Below are positions 7,913-16,673 of a stretch of 64,000 nt of DNA, piece by piece (the stretch's first letter is position 1; the number at the start of each line of letters is the position of its first letter). Below the pieces are notes generated by a model that made no database searches, was not told the DNA's origin, and saw only the letters and a list, made by a program, of their open reading frames with translations. Location of the stretch: positions 37,987-101,986 of the forward strand of contig NZ_JAINDZ010000018.1 of the NCBI RefSeq assembly GCF_019802345.1, in the 5' to 3' direction. The position numbers and the translations under genes are program-made. This stretch comes from Methylosinus sp. Sm6. Lineage in GTDB: Bacteria; Pseudomonadota; Alphaproteobacteria; Rhizobiales; Beijerinckiaceae.

Positions 7913-8929
7913 ATGACTGCGGGCGAAGTCGTCGACGCGTCGGCGCGCGCGTCCAAGGGCAAGCGCCTCGCGCCCGCCGCGCCGAAGAAAAAGCGCGACG
8001 ACGCGCAAGAGTCGCCGGGGCTCGCGATCAGGGAGCGGCTGCTCGCCGGCGGCGGCCTGTCGCCGGATCGCCTGCCGATGCTGCGCGTCGCGCTGGACGA
8101 GACGGCTTCCGCTTTCGAGCAGGCGCTGCGCAGGCTCGGCCTTCCGTCGCCGCAGGTCGCGGTGGAGAGTCTCGTGAGCGCGCGCGCGGCCGACGCGCAG
8201 ATCGCGCTCGAGGCCTATGCGCTGACCGCGACCTACGGCGGCGCCGAGCCCGACGCGCGCGTCGCCATCGGCGCCGAGCGAAAATTCGTCTTCGCCATGG
8301 TCGAGGGATTGTTCGGCGCGGACGGCTCCGAGCCTTTCTACGACGAGGAGCGCGCGCTCACTGGCGTCGAGACGCGGCTCGGCCGACTCGTTCTCGACCG
8401 TCTCGCCAAGACATTGCAAGCCTCCTTGCTGACGGTCGCCGGCGCCGCGCCGGGGCTCGATCCTATCGAGGCGAAGCCCGAGCCCGCGGGCGCCGCGCGC
8501 CGCGGCGGCTCGATGTTGATCTGCCGCTTGCGGCTCTCGGCCTTGGGCTGCGACAGTCAGTCGATCGTGGCGATTCCGCAGGGCGTTCTCGAACCGCTGC
8601 GCGAGGCGCTCTCCGCCGATCCTGCCGCGACCATTCAATCGGTCGATCCGCTGTGGGCGCAGCGAATGAAGGCGCGCGTCACGCAGACCGAGCTGTCGCT
8701 CGCCGCGGTGATGGAGCGGCGCGACCTGACGCTCGGCGATGTCGCGCGCTTCGAGGTCGGCCAGATCGTCGAGCTGCCGGTGACGCCGACCGGCCTCATC
8801 GCGCTCGAATGCGAGGGGCAGACGCTGTTCTGGTGCGAGATCGGGCAGAAGGACGGCGCCTACACCATCCGCATCGCGGAATTCGTCGACAAGGAGCAGG
8901 AATTCATCGACGACATGCTCGGCGCATGA
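7913..8929 (+). CDS. fliM: Flagellar motor switch protein FliM
   Basis: FliM is the C-ring protein that receives the chemotactic signal and sets rotation sense with FliG and FliN. The 338-residue product starts one base after the motA stop. The middle part resembles divergent alphaproteobacterial FliM, and the C-terminal SpoA-like domain (LGDVARFEVGQIVELPVTP) is clear. The N-terminus is Lys/Ala-rich (GKRLAPAAPKKKRDD) and shows no EIDALL-type CheY-binding motif. Identification therefore rests on the SpoA domain and on position between motA and fliN, as in rhizobia. Confidence 0.85.
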   Translation: MTAGEVVDASARASKGKRLAPAAPKKKRDDAQESPGLAIRERLLAGGGLSPDRLPMLRVALDETASAFEQALRRLGLPSPQVAVESLVSARAADAQIALEAYALTATYGGAEPDARVAIGAERKFVFAMVEGLFGADGSEPFYDEERALTGVETRLGRLVLDRLAKTLQASLLTVAGAAPGLDPIEAKPEPAGAARRGGSMLICRLRLSALGCDSQSIVAIPQGVLEPLREALSADPAATIQSVDPLWAQRMKARVTQTELSLAAVMERRDLTLGDVARFEVGQIVELPVTPTGLIALECEGQTLFWCEIGQKDGAYTIRIAEFVDKEQEFIDDMLGA

Positions 8930-8978
8930 TCGCGCCGAAGCCCGTCTCGATGGCGCGGCCATCTGGGAGAAATCGAGC

Positions 8979-9353
8979 ATGGAAGGCTCAAAGAGCGAGG
9001 AACTCGAACGACTGATCGGCGGCGGCGGCCCGCGCATGGGCGCCGAGAGCCCGCGCGAGGAGCCGCGCGACGCGCCGGAGATGGATTCGCGCAAGCTCGA
9101 ATCGATCCTGCGCATTCCGGTCGTCATGCAGGTCATCGTCGGCTCGGTGACCATGCCGGTGTCGAATCTGATGAAGCTCGGGCGCGGCGCGGTGGTTCCG
9201 CTCGATCAGAAGATCGGCGAGCCGGTCGACGTCGTCGTCAACGGGCGTTTGATCGCGCGCGGCGAGGTGGTCGTGGTGGAGGACGACAACACGCGTTTCG
9301 GCGTGTCGTTGACCGAGATCATCGAGCCGCGGAACGCCGAAAGGCGCATGTGA
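8979..9353 (+). CDS. fliN: Flagellar motor switch protein FliN
   Basis: FliN is the small SpoA-domain subunit at the base of the C ring, which also docks FliH/FliI. The 124-residue product has a charged N-terminal extension and then the typical core KLESILRIPVVMQVIVGSV, MKLGRGAVVPLDQKIGEP and VVVNGRLIARGEVVVVEDD. Length and motifs match the family. It lies 49 bp after fliM and just upstream of fliG. Confidence 0.93.
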   Translation: MEGSKSEELERLIGGGGPRMGAESPREEPRDAPEMDSRKLESILRIPVVMQVIVGSVTMPVSNLMKLGRGAVVPLDQKIGEPVDVVVNGRLIARGEVVVVEDDNTRFGVSLTEIIEPRNAERRM

Positions 9354-9371
9354 CGGCGGCGAAGGGCGGCG

Positions 9372-10394
9372 ATGACGAGCGCAATGATCACAGAGCCGAC
9401 ACGCGTGCTCAACGGTCCGGAAAAGGTGGCCGCGCTGCTGCTGTCCGTCGACAAATTCGTCGCGCAGCGCGTGCTGAAGCATTTCGATCAGAACGAGCTG
9501 CGGCAGATCACCAAATTCGCCGCCGGGCTCGGCTCGGTGCCGGCGAGCGCGATCGAGCCGCTGATCGACGAGTTCATGAATGAGCTCGCCAATGGCGGCG
9601 GCGATCTGCGCGGCACCGCGGGCGAAGCGGAGCAGCTCATCACCGGCGTCGTGTCGCCCGAGCAGGTCGCGGAGATCATGTCCGAGGTCCGCGGCAGCCC
9701 CAACGGGCTCGTGTGGGAGCGCGTCGGCTCGGCGCCCGAGGGCGCGTTCACGGAGTATGTCGGCAAGGAGCATCCGCAGACCGCGGCCTTGATGCTCTCG
9801 CGCGTCGATCCCGCGCGCGCGGCCAAGACGCTCGGCGCGCTGCCGCAGGCGTTTCGCGACGAGGTCGTGCGCCGCATGCTGGCGACGCGCACTGTCGCGG
9901 ACGAAATGCTGCGCCTGCTGGAGACGGTGCTGCAGGCGGAGCTCTTGCAGAACTCCGAGCTCACCGCCTCCGCCGCCAAGAATGCGAAGCTCGCGTCGAT
10001 CATCAACAAGATGGAGCGCGATCAGGCGGAGGGCGCGCTGCGCAGCCTCTCGGAGCGGCGGCCGCGCGACGCCGAGGCGCTGAAGAGCATGCTGTTCACC
10101 TTCGAGGATGTGACGCGACTCAATGTCCGCGCCCGCATGATCCTGTTCGACACCGTGCCGTCCGATCGGGTCGTGCTGGCTCTGCGGGGAGCCGATGTGG
10201 ACATTCGCGACTTCATCCTCGCGGCCCTCTCCTCGCGCATGCGCCGCATGGTGGAGAGCGAGCTCTCCACCGGCGCCTCGCCGCCGCGCCGCGACATTCT
10301 CGAGGCGCGCCGCCTCATCGCCGACACGGTGCTGAAGCTCGCCGAGCAGGGCAAGATCGATCTCTCGAGCCCGGCGGAGGGCGAGCCGGAGTGA
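9372..10394 (+). CDS. fliG: Flagellar motor switch protein FliG
   Basis: FliG transmits stator torque to the rotor and attaches the C ring to FliF. The 340-residue product has the usual three armadillo-like domains. The N-terminal domain begins LNGPEKVAALLLSVD, the middle domain has the EHPQTAALMLSRVDPARAAK motif, and the C-terminal domain contains the torque helix with LRGADVDIRDFILAALSSRM. An AAGGGCGGCG stretch before the ATG can serve as ribosome site; a second ATG follows five codons later. It lies 18 bp after fliN. Confidence 0.95.
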   Translation: MTSAMITEPTRVLNGPEKVAALLLSVDKFVAQRVLKHFDQNELRQITKFAAGLGSVPASAIEPLIDEFMNELANGGGDLRGTAGEAEQLITGVVSPEQVAEIMSEVRGSPNGLVWERVGSAPEGAFTEYVGKEHPQTAALMLSRVDPARAAKTLGALPQAFRDEVVRRMLATRTVADEMLRLLETVLQAELLQNSELTASAAKNAKLASIINKMERDQAEGALRSLSERRPRDAEALKSMLFTFEDVTRLNVRARMILFDTVPSDRVVLALRGADVDIRDFILAALSSRMRRMVESELSTGASPPRRDILEARRLIADTVLKLAEQGKIDLSSPAEGEPE

Positions 10395-10407
10395 GCGCGG
10401 CGGCGCC

Positions 10408-11481
10408 ATGAGCGACTCGGAAGATGACGAGTCCCGAACAGAAGAAGCGACCGAGAAAAAGATCCTCGACGCGCTGGAGCAAGGCAAGACCCCGGTCTCG
10501 CGCGACGTGGCCGTCGCCTCCATGTTCCTCGCCTTTCTGCTCTGCGTCAGCTTCGTCTTCCAGACGGTCGGCCCGCGCCTCGTCCTGGCGATGCAGCTGA
10601 TGCTGGCCAATGTCGGCCAATTCTCGCTCGCCAACGGCGCCGACGCCTTCATGCAGTCGCGCGCGGTCGCCGAGGAGGTCGGCCGCTTTCTCGCGCCGAC
10701 ATTGGCCATATTCATGGTCGCAGGCCTGCTCGCCGCGGCTGTGCAGGGCGCGCCGCGCGTCGTGTTCAAGCGCATCGAGCTCGACGCCTCGCGCATCTCG
10801 CCGCAGCAAGGGCTGAAGCGCATCTTCGGCCTTCCCGGATTGGTCGAGCTGCTGAAGGCGATCGTCAAGATCGCCGTCATCGGCGGCGGCGTCGTGTTCT
10901 CGCTGACGGTCGACCGGGACCTCATCTTCGACGCGATGCGAATGGAGCCGGCGCAGCTTCCGTCGCTGCTGCTGAAGCTGACGATTCGCCTGACCAGCGT
11001 CGTCTGCATCCCGGTGGTGCTGATCGCGCTCGCCGATCTCGCCTGGACGAAATTCAAATGGCGGCGCGACATGCGCATGAGCCGGCAGGAGCTGAAGGAG
11101 GAGATGAAGCAGTCGGAAGGCGATCCCTTCGTGAAGGCGCGCCTGCGCTCGCTGGCGCTCGAGCGTTCGCGCAAGCGCATGATGGCGCAGGTGCCGCGCG
11201 CGACGCTCGTGATCGCCAACCCGACTCACTATGCGATCGCGCTGCGCTACTCGCGCTCCGAAGGCGGCGCGCCGCTCGTCGTCGCCAAGGGCAAGGACCT
11301 CATTGCGCTCAAGATCAGGGAAATCGCCGAGGAGCATGGCGTGCCCGTGCTGGAGCGTCCCGAGCTCGCACGCGCGATGTATAATCAGGTCGAGGTCGAT
11401 CAGATGATTCCCTCGGAATTCTACCGCCCCGTCGCCGAGCTCATTCACTTCCTGACCGCTCGCGGCTCCGCCTCGCGTTGA
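10408..11481 (+). CDS. flhB: Flagellar export gate protein FlhB
   Basis: FlhB is the membrane gate component whose self-cleavage changes export specificity when the hook is finished. The 357-residue protein starts with a charged cytoplasmic segment (EDDESRTEEATEKKILDALE), has four hydrophobic helices, and ends in the cytoplasmic autoprotease domain. The cleavage site NPTH is seen in VIANPTHYAIALRYS at about residues 271-274. FliK, encoded at the start of the window, is its usual partner in the switch. It lies 13 bp after fliG. Confidence 0.96.
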   Translation: MSDSEDDESRTEEATEKKILDALEQGKTPVSRDVAVASMFLAFLLCVSFVFQTVGPRLVLAMQLMLANVGQFSLANGADAFMQSRAVAEEVGRFLAPTLAIFMVAGLLAAAVQGAPRVVFKRIELDASRISPQQGLKRIFGLPGLVELLKAIVKIAVIGGGVVFSLTVDRDLIFDAMRMEPAQLPSLLLKLTIRLTSVVCIPVVLIALADLAWTKFKWRRDMRMSRQELKEEMKQSEGDPFVKARLRSLALERSRKRMMAQVPRATLVIANPTHYAIALRYSRSEGGAPLVVAKGKDLIALKIREIAEEHGVPVLERPELARAMYNQVEVDQMIPSEFYRPVAELIHFLTARGSASR

Positions 11482-11552
11482 CGCGCGGCGCGCTCCAGCC
11501 TGACACAAGACGCCGCCCGTAGGACAGACGCGACAGGATCATGTGAGGTTCC

Positions 11553-11936
11553 ATGGTCGAGCCCGTCTATCTCTTCGATCTCGTCGATCGCCAACGCGCC
11601 TATCTCACGGCGCGCCAGGCGCTCGTCGCGCAGAATATCGCCAACGCCAATACTCCCGGCTATCGCGCCGTCGATCTCGCGCCCTTCTCCAAGGCGCTGG
11701 ACCAGAGCGCGATGCAGCTCGCCGAGACGAACAGCCTCCACCTGCAGAACGCCGCCTTCGATCCCAGATCCGGCGATCCGCAGGAGCGAACCGCCTGGGA
11801 GACCACGGTGTCCGGCAATTCGGTCAGCCTCGAACAGGAGATGATCAAGGGTGGTGAGATCCGCGGGGCCTTCTCGGTCGACACCGCCATTCTGAAGGCC
11901 TTCCACGGAATGTGGATGGCGACATTGAAGGGATAG
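11553..11936 (+). CDS. flgB: Flagellar rod protein FlgB
   Basis: FlgB is a proximal rod subunit. The 127-residue product has the rod signature [20 protein letters not shown] near the N-terminus and a helical C-terminus ending in [14 protein letters not shown]. Size matches the family. GTGAGG lies just upstream of the ATG. A 71-bp gap separates it from flhB, so a separate promoter for the rod genes is possible. flgC follows after 4 bp. Confidence 0.93.
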   Translation: MVEPVYLFDLVDRQRAYLTARQALVAQNIANANTPGYRAVDLAPFSKALDQSAMQLAETNSLHLQNAAFDPRSGDPQERTAWETTVSGNSVSLEQEMIKGGEIRGAFSVDTAILKAFHGMWMATLKG

Positions 11937-11940
11937 CGAG

Positions 11941-12360
11941 ATGGATCCGCTCCAGGCCTCGATGAAGATCGCCGGCTCCGGCCTCGCAGCGCAATCGGCG
12001 CGCTTGCGCGTCGTCGCCGAAAACATGGCCAATGCGCAGTCGGTCGCCAAGACCGCCGGCGCCAATCCCTATTCGCGCAAGACGGTCAGCTTTCAGAGCG
12101 AGATCGATCGCGCCTCCGGCGCGTCGCTGGTCCAGCTCGGCTCCGTCGGCGTCGACCGCGCGCCCTTCCGCATCGAGCACGATCCGGGCAATCCCGCCGC
12201 CGACGCCGACGGCAATGTGAAATATCCCAACGTCAATCTGCTGACCGAAGTCGCGGATATGCGCGAGGCCAATCGATCTTACGAGGCCAATCTGCAGGTG
12301 ATGAAGCAGACGCGCGAGCTGTTCTCGATGACCATCGATCTGCTGAAGGGAAGCCAATGA
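11941..12360 (+). CDS. flgC: Flagellar rod protein FlgC
   Basis: FlgC is a proximal rod subunit assembled with FlgB, FlgF and FliE. The 139-residue product has the axial motif [15 protein letters not shown] near the N-terminus, the central [25 protein letters not shown] that is diagnostic for FlgC, and a C-terminal heptad helix. Its stop overlaps the start of fliE (ATGA), which suggests coupled translation. Confidence 0.95.
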   Translation: MDPLQASMKIAGSGLAAQSARLRVVAENMANAQSVAKTAGANPYSRKTVSFQSEIDRASGASLVQLGSVGVDRAPFRIEHDPGNPAADADGNVKYPNVNLLTEVADMREANRSYEANLQVMKQTRELFSMTIDLLKGSQ

Positions 12361-12680
12361 TTCCGCTCGTTCCCGGCATCGTCTCCTCCGTCGCGGCCGA
12401 TATCGGCGTCTCGGCGCTCCAGGGCGTCACGGGCAAGGCCACGGTCGCTCCCAAGGTCGAAGGCCCGTCCTTCTCCGAAGTGCTGGGGCAGCTGACGACG
12501 GATGTCGTCGACACGCTCAAATCCAGCGAGGCGACGTCGATCGCCTCGGTGCAGGGCAAGGCCTCGGTGCAGCAGGTCGTCGATCAGGTGATGGCCGCCG
12601 AGCGCACCTTGCAGACCGCCATCGCCGTGCGCGACAAGGCGGTCGGCGCCTATCAGGAAATCAGCCGAATGACGATCTGA
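12357..12680 (+). CDS. fliE: Flagellar hook-basal body complex protein FliE
   Basis: FliE joins the MS ring (FliF) to the rod. The 107-residue product has the characteristic C-terminal segment [35 protein letters not shown], which is the conserved part of the family; the N-terminus is variable as usual. The start overlaps flgC by 4 bp and flgG follows after 17 bp. Confidence 0.95.
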   Translation: MIPLVPGIVSSVAADIGVSALQGVTGKATVAPKVEGPSFSEVLGQLTTDVVDTLKSSEATSIASVQGKASVQQVVDQVMAAERTLQTAIAVRDKAVGAYQEISRMTI

Positions 12681-12697
12681 GAAGGACGAGAGAGATC

Positions 12698-13486
12698 ATG
12701 AGGGCGCTTGCGATCGCCGCGACGGGCATGAACGCCCAGCAGCAGAATATCGAAGTCATCTCCAACAACATCGCCAACATCAACACGACGGCGTTCAAGC
12801 GCTCGCGCGCGGAGTTCACCGATCTCCTCTATCAGGCGGACCGCCTGCAAGGCGTCTCCAACCGCGGCCGCGACGCCACCGTTCCCGAGGGCTCGCAGAC
12901 CGGCCTCGGCGTGCGTCTCGCCGCCATTCGCAGCCTGCAGACGCAGGGCCCGCTCACGCAGACCGGCAATGAGCTCGATCTCGCGCTCAACGGGCGCGGC
13001 TGGTTTCAGATCACCGGGCCGGACAGCGAGACGCTCTACACGCGCTCTGGCTCGTTCAGCACCAACGCCAACGGGCAATTGGTAACCGGCGACGGCTATC
13101 TGGTGACGCCGGCGATCGTGATTCCGAACAATGCGGTCAGCATCTCGATCAACCAGTCGGGCGTGGTCTCGGCGACCATCGGCGGACAGACGCAGCCGCA
13201 GCAGCTCGGGCAATTGACCATCGCCAATTTCGCCAATGAGGCGGGCCTCGAGGCGCTCGGCGGCAATCTGTTCCGTCAGACGCTGGCGTCGGGCGCGCCC
13301 GTCGTCGGCGTGCCGGGCGATCCGGGCTATGGCGTCGTCAGCCAGAAATATCTCGAGAGCTCCAATGTCGATTCGGTCAAGGAGCTCGTCAATCTTATCG
13401 CCGCGCAGCGCGCTTTCGAGCTCAATTCCAAGGTCATCCAGGCGGTCGACGAGATGGCGGGCACCATCTCCAAGGGCATCAGGTGA
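12698..13486 (+). CDS. flgG: Flagellar distal rod protein FlgG
   Basis: FlgG builds the distal rod that crosses the periplasm. The 262-residue product matches family length. The N-terminus has [20 protein letters not shown] followed by the FlgG-type AEFTDLLYQ segment, and the C-terminus has [32 protein letters not shown] precedes the ATG. Its stop overlaps the flgA start (ATGA). Confidence 0.96.
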   Translation: MRALAIAATGMNAQQQNIEVISNNIANINTTAFKRSRAEFTDLLYQADRLQGVSNRGRDATVPEGSQTGLGVRLAAIRSLQTQGPLTQTGNELDLALNGRGWFQITGPDSETLYTRSGSFSTNANGQLVTGDGYLVTPAIVIPNNAVSISINQSGVVSATIGGQTQPQQLGQLTIANFANEAGLEALGGNLFRQTLASGAPVVGVPGDPGYGVVSQKYLESSNVDSVKELVNLIAAQRAFELNSKVIQAVDEMAGTISKGIR

Positions 13487-13935
13487 TGCGCGCGCTCGCG
13501 ATCGTCCTCGTCGCGGGGAGCCTCGCCGGTTCGGCCGCGGCGTTGGCGCAGGAGCGTCTGCTGCCGACGCCGGTCGCGGTGATCTATCCGGGAGAGGTGA
13601 TCCGCGAGTCGATGATCGCGGAGCGTTCCTTCCGCGGCGGCGGCGATGGCGCGGTCGTCGATTCGAAGAGCGCGCTCATCGGCAAGGTCGCGCGGCGCAC
13701 GCTGCTGCCGGATCGGCCGGTCCCGACCTTCGCCGTCGATTCGCCGAGGGTCATCGTGGTCAATGCGCAGGTGAAGATCGTGTTCGAGGAAGCGGGGCTG
13801 GTGATCGTCACCTATGGCGCGGCGCTGCAGCCGGGCGGGGTCGGCGATCTCATTCGCGTGCGCAATCAGGACAGCGGCCTCGTCGTCACCGGCCGCGTGC
13901 AGTCCGACGGATCGGTGCGGGTGAGCGAGGGATGA
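13483..13935 (+). CDS. flgA: P-ring assembly chaperone FlgA
   Basis: FlgA is a periplasmic chaperone for P-ring (FlgI) polymerisation. The 150-residue product has an N-terminal signal peptide ([20 protein letters not shown]) and the SAF-like C-terminal domain with [16 protein letters not shown] and [20 protein letters not shown]. It is a compact form without the extended N-terminal domain. The start overlaps flgG and its stop overlaps the flgI start by four bases. Confidence 0.92.
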   Translation: MMRALAIVLVAGSLAGSAAALAQERLLPTPVAVIYPGEVIRESMIAERSFRGGGDGAVVDSKSALIGKVARRTLLPDRPVPTFAVDSPRVIVVNAQVKIVFEEAGLVIVTYGAALQPGGVGDLIRVRNQDSGLVVTGRVQSDGSVRVSEG

Positions 13936-15032
13936 TGCGTCGGCTCGCGGTCGTCGTCCTGCTCCTCCTCGCCTGCGCGCCGGCGCTCGGCTCGGTCCGC
14001 ATCAAGGACATCGCCTCGGTGCGCGGGCTGAGGGAATATCAGCTCGTCGGCTATGGCCTCGTCGTCGGCCTGCAGGGAACCGGCGACACGCTGCGCAACG
14101 CGGCTTTCACCGAGCAATCGGTGTCGTCCATGCTCGACCGCATGGGCGTCAATGTGCGCAACAGCGCGCTGCGCACGCGCAATCTCGCGGCGGTGATGGT
14201 GACGGCGTCGCTGCCGCCCTTCGTCGGCTGGGGCTCGACGATCGACGTCACCGTCTCGGCGATGGGCGACGCGACCTCGCTGATGGGCGGAACCTTGATC
14301 CTCACGACGCTCACCGGCGTCGACGGCAATGTCTATGCGATCGCGCAGGGGCCGATCGCGGTGTCGGGCTTTGCGGTGGCGGGACAGAACGAGTCGCTGA
14401 CGCATGGCGTCGCGACCGTCGGGCGCATTCCCAATGGCGCGTCGATCGAGCGCGAGCCGCCGCGGCCTACGGGCGACAATGGCGCCCTGGTGCTCGAGCT
14501 GCGCAATCCCGATTTCCAGACGGCCGTGCGCATCACCGACGCGATCAACCGCTTCACGCGGGAGCGCTACGGCCAGCGTCTCGCGCGCGAGCGCGACAAT
14601 CGCAGCGTCGCCGTGAGCGGCGCGCCGAACATGGGCGCGACGCGCCTGCTCGCCGAGATCGGCGAATTGCGCGTCGATCCGACGACGCCGGCGCGCGTCG
14701 TCATCGACGAGCGCACCGGTACGGTGGTGATCGGCCAGGATGTGCAGATTCTTCCCGTCGCGGTGACGCAGGGTGGGCTCACCGTGCGCATCAACGAGAC
14801 GCCGGAGGTCTCGCAGCCGGCGCCCTTCTCCAATGGTCGGACGACCGTGACCACGCAGACGCGCATCACCGCGACCGAGCAGGTCGGCCAGGTCGGAACG
14901 CTCGAGGGCACGACGCTGAAGACCTTGGTGCGCGGGCTCAACCAGATCGGGCTGAAGCCGACCGGCATCATCTCCATTCTGCAGGCGATCAAGACCGCGG
15001 GCGCGCTGCAGGCCGATCTCGTCATTCAATAG
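13932..15032 (+). CDS. flgI: Flagellar P-ring protein FlgI
   Basis: FlgI forms the P ring in the peptidoglycan layer that acts as a bushing for the rod. The start at 13932 (ATGATG) is chosen because it gives a signal peptide (LAVVVLLLLACAPALGS) and the usual mature start SVRIKDIASVRGLREYQLVG. The open frame continues further upstream but that part is a shadow of flgG/flgA. The 366-residue length fits the family. Conserved stretches include GYGLVVGLQGTGDTLRN and TLVRGLNQIGLKPTGIISILQAIK at the C-terminus. It is the last flagellar gene in the run; flgH and fliL/fliP, which often follow in rhizobia, are absent here. Confidence 0.95.
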   Translation: MMRRLAVVVLLLLACAPALGSVRIKDIASVRGLREYQLVGYGLVVGLQGTGDTLRNAAFTEQSVSSMLDRMGVNVRNSALRTRNLAAVMVTASLPPFVGWGSTIDVTVSAMGDATSLMGGTLILTTLTGVDGNVYAIAQGPIAVSGFAVAGQNESLTHGVATVGRIPNGASIEREPPRPTGDNGALVLELRNPDFQTAVRITDAINRFTRERYGQRLARERDNRSVAVSGAPNMGATRLLAEIGELRVDPTTPARVVIDERTGTVVIGQDVQILPVAVTQGGLTVRINETPEVSQPAPFSNGRTTVTTQTRITATEQVGQVGTLEGTTLKTLVRGLNQIGLKPTGIISILQAIKTAGALQADLVIQ

Positions 15033-15034
15033 CG

Positions 15035-15094
15035 AACAGCGAGTAGCGAGTAGCGAGTAGCGAATAGAGTGAATTCTACTCGCTGCTCGCTGTT
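15035..15094 (+). terminator. Hairpin with short tandem repeats downstream of flgI
   Basis: Nineteen-base arms at 15035-15053 and 15076-15094 pair with a single G:T wobble. The left arm and loop are built of repeated GCGAGTA units (about four copies over 15038-15064), so several pairing registers are possible. It starts 3 bp after the flgI stop and is the probable end of the flagellar transcript. Confidence 0.7.
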
Positions 15095-15243
15095 CCGCCG
15101 GATCGCCGCGCTCGCGACGACGACCACGGCTTCCACTCTCGGGCGAACCAGGATACAAGCCGTCATTCGCGATCCCCGTGTCGACCGGCCCGCGGAGCGA
15201 ACGGGGGTTCGTCTCGGCCGGAGACGTCTATTTCGGAGTCTCC

Positions 15244-15957
15244 ATGCGTCCGAGCAAACGCGCGCCCGATGAAATGCGTCCCGTCAGCTTCGAGAGAGGC
15301 GTCGCCCGCTATGCCGAGGGTTCGTGCCTCGTCAAATTCGGCAATACGCATGTTCTGTGCGCGGCCACGCTCGAGGACAAGCCGCCGCCATGGCTGCGCG
15401 GCCAGGGCCGCGGCTGGGTGACGGCGGAATATGCGATGCTGCCGCGCGCGACCCATACGCGCACGCGGCGCGAGTCGAGCTCCGGCAAGCCGTCCGGGCG
15501 CACGCAGGAGATTCAGCGTCTCATCGGCCGCTCGCTGCGCGCGGTCACCCATCTGCCGGCGCTCGGCGAGCGGCAGGTCGTCGTCGACTGCGACGTTCTG
15601 CAGGCCGACGGCGGCACGCGCACCGCGGCGATCTCGGGCGCCTGGCTCGCGCTGCATGATTGCTTCCAATGGATGCGCTCGCGCTCGATCATCAAGGAGA
15701 ATCCGTTGCGCGACCATGTCGCCGCCGTCTCCTGCGGCGTCGGCGACGGCGGACCTGTGATCGATCTCGACTATGACGAGGATTCGACCGCGAAGACCGA
15801 CGCCAATTTCGTCATCACCGGCGCCGGCGGACTCGTCGAGGTGCAGGCGACGGCGGAGGCGGCGGTCTTCTCCGAGACCGATCTCTCCGCCATGCTGGCG
15901 CTGGCGCGCGCCGGCGTCGAGCAACTGATCTCGCTGCAGAAGGCGGCGCTCGCGTGA
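15244..15957 (+). CDS. rph: Ribonuclease PH
   Basis: RNase PH removes 3' nucleotides from tRNA precursors by phosphorolysis and works as a hexamer. The 237-residue start at 15244 has GGAG seven bases upstream and matches the usual [19 protein letters not shown]. The frame extends upstream without a ribosome site. Conserved motifs include the phosphate-binding region [31 protein letters not shown] and [20 protein letters not shown]. It overlaps rdgB by 4 bp, a pair found together in many alphaproteobacteria. Confidence 0.96.
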   Translation: MRPSKRAPDEMRPVSFERGVARYAEGSCLVKFGNTHVLCAATLEDKPPPWLRGQGRGWVTAEYAMLPRATHTRTRRESSSGKPSGRTQEIQRLIGRSLRAVTHLPALGERQVVVDCDVLQADGGTRTAAISGAWLALHDCFQWMRSRSIIKENPLRDHVAAVSCGVGDGGPVIDLDYDEDSTAKTDANFVITGAGGLVEVQATAEAAVFSETDLSAMLALARAGVEQLISLQKAALA

Positions 15958-16580
15958 CGCGCAAGATCGAGGGCCGTCTCGTCATCGCGACGCATAATCC
16001 CGGCAAATTGTGGGAGCTTCGCCAATTGCTGGCTCCGCATGGGATCGACGCGATCTCGGCGGGAGAGCTCGGCGTCGCCGAGCCGGCGGAGACGGAAGGG
16101 AGCTTTGCCGGCAATGCGCTGCTCAAGGCGCGCGCCTCCTGCGCCGTGACGGGCTTGCCGGCTTTCGCCGATGATTCGGGTCTCTGCGTCGATGCGCTGG
16201 AGGGCGCGCCAGGCGTCTATTCGGCGCGCTGGGGCGGCGAGGACCGGGATTTTTCCGCCGCCATCCGCAGGGTCGAGCGCGAGCTTCGCGAGCGCGGCGC
16301 GCAGCCGCCGTTCGCGGCGCATTTCATCTGCGCTCTGGCGATCGTCTGGCCGGACGGGCATGTCGAGGAGTTCGAGGGACGGGTCGACGGCGTCCTCGTG
16401 TTTCCGCCACGCGGGGAGAAAGGTTTCGGCTATGATCCGATCTTCCTGCCGGACGGCCTGGACCGCACGTTCGGCGAGATGATGTCGGCGGAAAAGCATG
16501 CTTTGCCCGGCGACGGCTCGCGCGCGCTCTCGCACCGCGCGCGCGCCTTTCAGGCGCTGGCGCTGGCGTGTCTCGCCTAG
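15954..16580 (+). CDS. rdgB: dITP/XTP pyrophosphatase RdgB (non-canonical purine NTP)
   Basis: This enzyme hydrolyses dITP, XTP and related damaged purine nucleotides to keep them out of DNA and RNA. The 208-residue product begins at a GTG that overlaps the rph stop (GTGA). The Ham1 motif [16 protein letters not shown] is at the N-terminus, the acidic metal site [23 protein letters not shown] follows, and [20 protein letters not shown] is near the C-terminus. All are diagnostic for the family. Confidence 0.95.
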   Translation: MTRKIEGRLVIATHNPGKLWELRQLLAPHGIDAISAGELGVAEPAETEGSFAGNALLKARASCAVTGLPAFADDSGLCVDALEGAPGVYSARWGGEDRDFSAAIRRVERELRERGAQPPFAAHFICALAIVWPDGHVEEFEGRVDGVLVFPPRGEKGFGYDPIFLPDGLDRTFGEMMSAEKHALPGDGSRALSHRARAFQALALACLA

Positions 16581-16601
16581 ATACGAAGCAACGCCGAATG
16601 C

Positions 16602-16654
16602 GAGCCTGAAGACTCGCGGTCCGAGCGTGTCCTGGACCGCGAGCCTTCAGGCTC
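16602..16654. terminator. Bidirectional hairpin between rdgB and the OmpA-like gene
   Basis: Twenty-one-base arms at 16602-16622 and 16634-16654 pair with one mismatch that becomes G:T in RNA. The genes on both sides converge here. The outer part contains the GAGCCT/AGGCTC core seen in other intergenic regions of the window. Confidence 0.75.
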
Positions 16655-16673
16655 GCTTCTTCAGCCCCGGCTC

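Noticed and set aside
8988..11219. 743-codon - strand frame opposite fliN, fliG and flhB
   Set aside because: Shadow of three certain flagellar genes.
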